DNA from: Deltaproteobacteria bacterium
Lineage (GTDB): Bacteria > Myxococcota_A > UBA796 > GCA-2862545
DNA: 56,983 nucleotides
NCBI GenBank assembly: GCA_016938035.1
Contig: JAFGVK010000148.1
Coordinates: 1 to 56,983, forward strand
Direction: 5' to 3'
Part shown: piece by piece, positions 53,221 through 56,983 of the stretch
Layout: every line of letters begins with the position of its first letter
Position numbering within the stretch: position 1 is the first letter of the stretch
The notes under the pieces: model-generated
Databases searched by the model: none
Told to the model about the DNA's origin: nothing
What the model saw: the letters and a program-made list of their open reading frames with translations, nothing else
Program-made: the position numbers and the translations under genes

Positions 53221-54354
53221 ATGACCACCCTCACCCTCGACAAGCTCGGTCCCATCCGCCACGCGGAGCTCCCCCTCGGTGACCTCACCGTGCTGGTGGG
53301 CCCACAGGCCAGCGGCAAGAGCCTCGCCCTCCAGGCGCTCAAGGCCGCGGTCGACATGGACGCCATCGTCGAGGTGCTCAAGCTGCACGGCTTCCACTTC
53401 GACGACGGCGCCGAGGCCCTCAACGAGCTGGTCTTCGGTGAGGGCATGGGCACCCTGGTCGGACCCGACACCCGCATCGCACTGGACGGGAGCCCCGTGG
53501 AGCTGAAGGCGCTGGCCGACGCCGCCTGGTCCAAGGGGAGCCGGCGCAGCCCACGCGCCTTCGTGATTCCTGCGCAGCGGGTGCTCACCCTCCAGGAGGG
53601 CTGGCCGCGCCCCTTCGTCGCGTGGTCGGTGGAGGCCCCCTTCGTGGTGCGGCAATTCTCGGAGGACCTCCGGCGGCTGATGGAGGACAGCAAGGGACCG
53701 GTCTTCCCCGCGCCGCGCCTGACCAAGGAGCTGAGGGCCCGCATCTCCGACACCATCTTCCACGGCGCCAGCGTCGGGGTCGACCGCTCCCGCGCCCGCA
53801 AGCGGGTGGTGCTGGAGGTGCGGGACCAGGAGGCCCTGCCCTTCATGAGCTGGTCCGCCGGGCAGCGGGAGTTCATCCCCCTGATGCTCGGCCTCTACCA
53901 CCTCATGCCCTCGGCGGGGTCCTCCCGGCGCCAGCAGCTGGAGTACGCGATCCTCGAGGAGCCGGAGATGGGCCTCCACCCAGCGGCCATCCGCGCGGTG
54001 GCGCTGGCCCTGATGGAGCTCATCCGGCGCGGCTACAAGGTGATCGTCGCCACCCACTCCCCCCACCTGCTCGAGCTGGTGTGGGCCCTCAACCTCCTGC
54101 AGGGCAGCTCCCGGTTCGAGGCGTCCCTGGCCGAGCTGCTCGGGGTCGGCAAGCTCACCTCCGGGCTGGCCGAGGCGGTGAACAAGGCCACCCTGCGGGT
54201 CATCGCCATGAAGCACGGGCAGGAGGGGGTGGTCTCCAAGGACATCTCGACCCTGGACCCGGACGACCCCGATCCCGACGTGGCGGGCTGGGGGGGCCTC
54301 ACCGATTTTGCCGACATCGCCGCCTCAGTGGTGGCGAGGGGGGTGGAGGAGTGA
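53221..54354 (+). CDS. ABC-type/AAA ATPase of the RecF-OLD-like class
   Basis: A 377-residue stand-alone ATPase: Walker A VGPQASGKSLALQAL (residues 27-41), a Q-loop-like FVIPAQRVL, the ABC signature SAGQRE, Walker B YAILEEPEMGLHP and the switch His in ATHSPHLLEL. There is no membrane region or Toprim domain. ATPases of this type drive nucleases or toxins in several defence pairs. The gene overlaps the small downstream gene by 4 bases, which argues for a functional pair. ATG 53221 follows a long AT-poor upstream region without a recognisable ribosome-binding site. It lies between a repeat island and a transposase remnant. Confidence 0.85.
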   Translation: MTTLTLDKLGPIRHAELPLGDLTVLVGPQASGKSLALQALKAAVDMDAIVEVLKLHGFHFDDGAEALNELVFGEGMGTLVGPDTRIALDGSPVELKALADAAWSKGSRRSPRAFVIPAQRVLTLQEGWPRPFVAWSVEAPFVVRQFSEDLRRLMEDSKGPVFPAPRLTKELRARISDTIFHGASVGVDRSRARKRVVLEVRDQEALPFMSWSAGQREFIPLMLGLYHLMPSAGSSRRQQLEYAILEEPEMGLHPAAIRAVALALMELIRRGYKVIVATHSPHLLELVWALNLLQGSSRFEASLAELLGVGKLTSGLAEAVNKATLRVIAMKHGQEGVVSKDISTLDPDDPDPDVAGWGGLTDFADIAASVVARGVEE

Positions 54355-54791
54355 GCGACTTCGAGGCGCAGGTCCAGGCGCTCCACCCCGACCTCCGCGC
54401 ACGACACGGACTGGATGGCCTCAAGCGCGCCGACCGCGAGCGACTCTCGGTGACGGACCCCCGTCAGCTCCGCGGGAGTGCCTCCCTCGACGACGACCTG
54501 ACGGGACGCTACCCCAGCTATGCCCGCTGGGACTACCTAGTCGCCCACGGAGAGCGGGTGTGGTTCGTCGAGGTCCATCCGGCCAGCTCAGACGCCAACC
54601 TCCAGGAGGTGAAGAAGAAGGCCGCCTGGCTGAACACCCTCCTCAGGGGGCATCCCTGGCGCAGCCGCGACAACCCCCGGGTGTGGGTGAGCTCTGGCCC
54701 CATCTCCAAAGCCCCGGCCTTCTCCAGGAAGAAGCGCTCGCTGGCTCAGGCTGGCGTCGTCGGCCCCACCCGAAGGCTGGCGATCCCATGA
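54351..54791 (+). CDS. Small nuclease-like partner of the ATPase
   Basis: A 146-residue protein of unknown family. The centre reads RWDYLVAHGERVWFVEVHPA, followed by the helix EVKKKAAWL. A buried Asp followed by a beta strand ending E-x-H and a Lys-rich helix is the layout of PD-(D/E)xK nucleases, with His in place of the usual catalytic Lys. The C-terminus is basic (FSRKKRSLA). GTG 54351 has GGAGGA just upstream and overlaps the ATPase stop by 4 bases. A nuclease or nucleic-acid-binding role is inference; the match rests on secondary-structure pattern only. Confidence 0.75.
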   Translation: MSDFEAQVQALHPDLRARHGLDGLKRADRERLSVTDPRQLRGSASLDDDLTGRYPSYARWDYLVAHGERVWFVEVHPASSDANLQEVKKKAAWLNTLLRGHPWRSRDNPRVWVSSGPISKAPAFSRKKRSLAQAGVVGPTRRLAIP

Positions 54792-55208
54792 GCGCCGCCG
54801 AAGCCTCCGCCATGAGACAGGTGCCCCCTGTGTCACCATAGCTGCCGTGTCCAGCCAGTCTGAGAGCAGGGGGTTGAGGAGGCCGAGATGGGCCGAACGG
54901 AACCGTACCCAGAGGTGTTCAAGGCCAAGCTGGTCCAGCGCGCGGGCCAGCGGACGGTCCTTCGCGTCGGAGACTCGCTCGGCCCAACGCTCAGGTGCGA
55001 GGCGACGCTGGAGTAAGGACGGGGCTCTGGAGGTCGGTGGGCTCCTGTCCCCGGAACACGCGCCGGATCCCCTGGTAGACAGGGCCCTCACGTCCGGCGT
55101 GTGGAGGCTCGCCGCGGGGGGGGGGAAGACTTCCTGTCAGACGGACGCGCGCTGTCGATCAGGAACCCTGTGGAGACACGCCCGCCGGGCGTTGCGGTGG
55201 CCCTGGTG
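54792..55208. other. Intergenic stretch with transposase remnant and G10 tract
   Basis: Apart from the remnant at 54888-55016 and ten G at 55116-55125, nothing is identifiable. It separates the ATPase pair from the convergent PP2C-like gene. Confidence 0.55.
54888..55016 (+). pseudogene. IS transposase OrfA remnant
   Basis: ATG 54888 has GAGGAGG upstream. The first 19 codons, MGRTEPYPEVFKAKLVQRA, read like the start of an IS3-family type OrfA protein (basic start, YPExFKAKLVQR, followed normally by a helix-turn-helix). After that the reading degenerates and stops at codon 43. The helix-turn-helix and catalytic part are missing, so it cannot be active. Confidence 0.55.
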
Positions 55209-56009
55209 TCAGCCCTCGGACACCTTGACCACCAGGGCGGTGAGGTTGTCCAGGCTCCCCCGCGCGACCGCGCGCTCCATCAGGCTGACCGCCGCGCCCT
55301 GGGGCTCTGGGGTGTTCTTCAGCACGTCGGCGATGGAGACCCCGTCGATGGCGTGGTGGACTCCCGCGCTGCAGAGCAGCAGGCGGTCTCCCGCGCGCAG
55401 GGCCTCGGACCCCGTGTCCAGACCAGGGTCGATGCGCAGGGTGGGGTCCCCGTGCGAGAGCGCGCCGAGGATGAGGGCCTGAGCGAGGCGCTGTCCTCCC
55501 TTCACCGGCCCGGCCCCCTCGCGCAGGGCGAGCTCGTCCTCGGTGTGATCGGCGGTGAGCTGGGTGAGGCGGCCGCTGCGGTAGAGGTACAGGCGGGTGT
55601 TGCCCACCTGGACCCAGTGGGCGCTCCCGTCGATCAGCCAGGCGGCGGTGACCGAGGCGCCGAAGCGCACAGGTCCGGTGCTGGCGGCGTGGGCGTTCAG
55701 GCGCTGGTGGGCCTTGAGCAGGTAGGTTCGCATCGCCTGGGCGGGGTGCTCGGGCGGATCGCCCCGGTACAGGCGCCCAACGAGCTGCACCACCGTCGAG
55801 GTGGCGGTGTCGTCGCCGCTGTCACCCACCCCCGCGCTGATCGCGACCAAGCTGCCCTCACCCGAGGCGCTCTGGACCTGCTCCCCGTCGCCGGCGCGCC
55901 AGGTGAGCTTGCCGCGATCGCCGACGAGGTAGTTGTCGCTGTTGGAGGCCCTGCCTCCCCGGGCGGGGCCTACGCCCCTGGTACAGACAATGCCGATGCT
56001 GTAGCGCAT
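55209..56009 (-). CDS. PP2C-like phosphatase fold protein with altered metal-binding residues
   Basis: A 266-residue protein with the PP2C layout: R-x-SNSDNYLV (Asp25), a central SAGVGD in place of the usual DGMGG, TAAWLIDGSAHWVQVGNTRLYLY, LLLCSAGVHHAI in place of LLCSDGL, and the final SLDNLTALVVKV. Two of the metal-binding aspartates (DG in motif 2 and in motif 8) are Ala, so phosphatase activity is doubtful. ATG 56009 has GGAGG five bases upstream; the frame back to 56090 is low-complexity and overlaps the FHA stop. It follows the FHA gene on the same strand after 28 bases, consistent with a phosphothreonine-signalling pair. Confidence 0.85.
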   Translation of the reverse strand: MRYSIGIVCTRGVGPARGGRASNSDNYLVGDRGKLTWRAGDGEQVQSASGEGSLVAISAGVGDSGDDTATSTVVQLVGRLYRGDPPEHPAQAMRTYLLKAHQRLNAHAASTGPVRFGASVTAAWLIDGSAHWVQVGNTRLYLYRSGRLTQLTADHTEDELALREGAGPVKGGQRLAQALILGALSHGDPTLRIDPGLDTGSEALRAGDRLLLCSAGVHHAIDGVSIADVLKNTPEPQGAAVSLMERAVARGSLDNLTALVVKVSEG

Positions 56010-56037
56010 GGCGCCTCCGGGGCCCCGAGGGGCCCGA

Positions 56038-56983
56038 TCACACCTGCTTGAGGATGAAGACCGAGTGGCCGATGACCAGCCGATCCCCAAGGTGCAGCAC
56101 CACCTCTCCCCCGTCCTCTGGGGCGGTGCGGAAGCGCTCCCCGTCCTGCTGGATGAAGAAGCTCTCGAAGCCGTCCGCCTTGCGGTAGCTCGCTAGGTAG
56201 TCGCTCAGCACCACGTCGCCCTCGCCGGTGTCGAGGAGGGTGAAGTCGAACCCAGTGAAGCTCAGGGTGCGCGGGGAGCGCGCCGGGAGCCCCCGGGTCA
56301 TGAGCGCCGCGGCGAGCGGATCCTCGTGGTCGAGCAGGATCAGGCTGGCGCGGGGATCGGGCAGCGTGGCGTCGCGGGTGATGATGAAGGGGACGGTGAA
56401 GTCCTCCTCGCCGTCCTCATCCCGGCGGATGATCTCGAAGTTCAGCTTGTCGAGCTGGTCATAGGCCCTGGGCTCCGCCAGCTCCCCGTCGACGACCATC
56501 TCGTCGGGCGCGGTCACGGTGAGCTGCCCCTTCCTGCCGCGGACCTTGAGGGTGAAGTAGTCCGTCACCGAGAAGACCTGATCCGGGTCGATGCGGTTCT
56601 CCGGCAGCACCAGGTCTGCGCCGGTGTGGTTGCCGCAGGTGGCCTCGCCGTTGAGCATCCAGCCCATCTGCACCAGCTGCACCCTGCGGGAGACCTCGAA
56701 GCGGGCGTCCGCGTCGTCCACGAACACAACCTGGGGCTCGACCCGGGCCTCCGATGGGGTGGGGGGCAGCTCCTCCGGTGGGGGCGCGGGCGGCGGCGAG
56801 AGGGTTGGCGGCGCCATGACGGGCGGCTCCTCCCTCACTGGCGCGGGCGGTGGCGAGAGGGCTGGCGGCGCCAAGACGGGCGGCTCCTCCCTCACAGGCG
56901 CGGGCGGTGGCGAGAGGGGTGGCGGCGCCAAGGGAGGCGTCATGCCCCTCGTGGGCGCGGGCGGCGGCGAGAGGGGTGGCGGC
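56038..56983 (-). CDS. FHA-domain protein, N-terminus beyond the right edge (partial)
   Basis: The visible 314 codons include a proline-rich repetitive region at the start (63-bp units encoding PPPAPVREEPP, 56770 to the edge) and a first beta-rich domain around LVQMGWMLNGEATCGNHTGA. The C-terminal domain (DGGEVVLHLGDRLVIGHSVFILKQV) has the strand order of an FHA fold. The segment GNHTGADLVLPENRI resembles the phosphothreonine-binding loop region. The open frame continues through the window edge, so ATG 56943 is internal. FHA modules bind phosphothreonine, and a PP2C-like gene is immediately downstream. A Ser/Thr kinase lies at 50754-52442, but in a separate operon. Confidence 0.8.
   Translation of the reverse strand, partial: PPPLSPPPAPTRGMTPPLAPPPLSPPPAPVREEPPVLAPPALSPPPAPVREEPPVMAPPTLSPPPAPPPEELPPTPSEARVEPQVVFVDDADARFEVSRRVQLVQMGWMLNGEATCGNHTGADLVLPENRIDPDQVFSVTDYFTLKVRGRKGQLTVTAPDEMVVDGELAEPRAYDQLDKLNFEIIRRDEDGEEDFTVPFIITRDATLPDPRASLILLDHEDPLAAALMTRGLPARSPRTLSFTGFDFTLLDTGEGDVVLSDYLASYRKADGFESFFIQQDGERFRTAPEDGGEVVLHLGDRLVIGHSVFILKQV

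Noticed and set aside
56038..56943. ATG 56943 as the true start of the FHA protein
   Set aside because: The same frame stays open to the window edge and continues the proline-rich repeat, so the start lies outside.

Overview
The window reads as a high-GC (roughly 70%) chromosome segment of a Myxococcota-like (deltaproteobacterial) organism. The pointers are several exported proteins ending in a Gly-Cys motif, a hydrophobic stretch and an Arg cluster (MYXO-CTERM-type sorting tails), Asp-Thr-Gly linkers, a lipoprotein full of MopE-type DxDGDG/DCDD calcium-binding repeats, a eukaryote-like Ser/Thr kinase with zinc ribbon, PP2C-like, FHA and HDOD proteins, two NTPase/TPR regulators and many lipoproteins. 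No tRNA, rRNA, CRISPR array or intact insertion sequence was recognised. The genes are mostly ordinary chromosomal ones, often coupled by 4-base stop/start overlaps.

Layout. 0.4-3.0 kb: zinc-ribbon/TPR membrane protein coupled to a radical SAM enzyme. 3.2-7.5 kb (minus): chemoreceptor and a secreted subtilase. 7.5-9.9 kb: TPR lipoprotein and a membrane-anchored E2-like acyltransferase. 9.9-11.75 kb: non-coding, repeat-rich. 11.75-16.4 kb: a four-gene operon (GMC-oxidoreductase small subunit, sulfotransferase, class III aminotransferase, GMC oxidoreductase) behind two perfect-palindrome operator-like sites. 16.5-24.4 kb: two paralogous BPI/TULIP-like exported proteins, a degenerate hybrid histidine kinase, an ECF sigma/anti-sigma/YbjQ operon and a DJ-1 family protein. 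24.5-31 kb: TrmK, membrane protein, small domain protein, cNMP-binding regulator, SprA-related protein, pyruvate kinase, HDOD protein. 32-36 kb: Smr protein and the MopE-repeat lipoprotein. 36.7-47.3 kb: diguanylate cyclase, a degenerate P-loop/TPR protein, UvrC, an activase-related protein and a cyclase-like/STAND/TPR protein. 47.3-52.4 kb: exported lipoproteins, a second subtilase and a Ser/Thr kinase. 53.2-55.0 kb: an ABC-type ATPase coupled to a small nuclease-like protein, followed by a transposase remnant. 55.2 kb to the right edge: PP2C-like and FHA proteins.

The intergenic islands (1-449, 9.9-11.75, 19.85-20.86, 31.0-32.0, 35.9-36.7 and 52.4-53.2 kb) share four families of dispersed non-coding repeats, here called A, B, C and D. 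One family C copy, 277 bp with imperfect 15-bp inverted ends and a 5-bp target duplication, sits inside a family A copy; the uninterrupted site is preserved at the left end of the window. Family D has an analogous filled/empty pair with a 211-bp insert.

Most unusual points: (1) the aminotransferase ends in an A9 tract and the following GMC oxidoreductase has no normal start codon, so the two may be joined by slippage; (2) three 11-base G/C homopolymers lie inside genes for surface or enzyme proteins, one in a sorting tail; (3) a miniature transposable element with its empty site; (4) the uncharacterised sulfotransferase/aminotransferase/GMC pathway; (5) the ATPase/nuclease-like gene pair; (6) a series of signalling proteins (kinase, receiver, phosphatase, P-loop, acyltransferase) lacking key catalytic residues.
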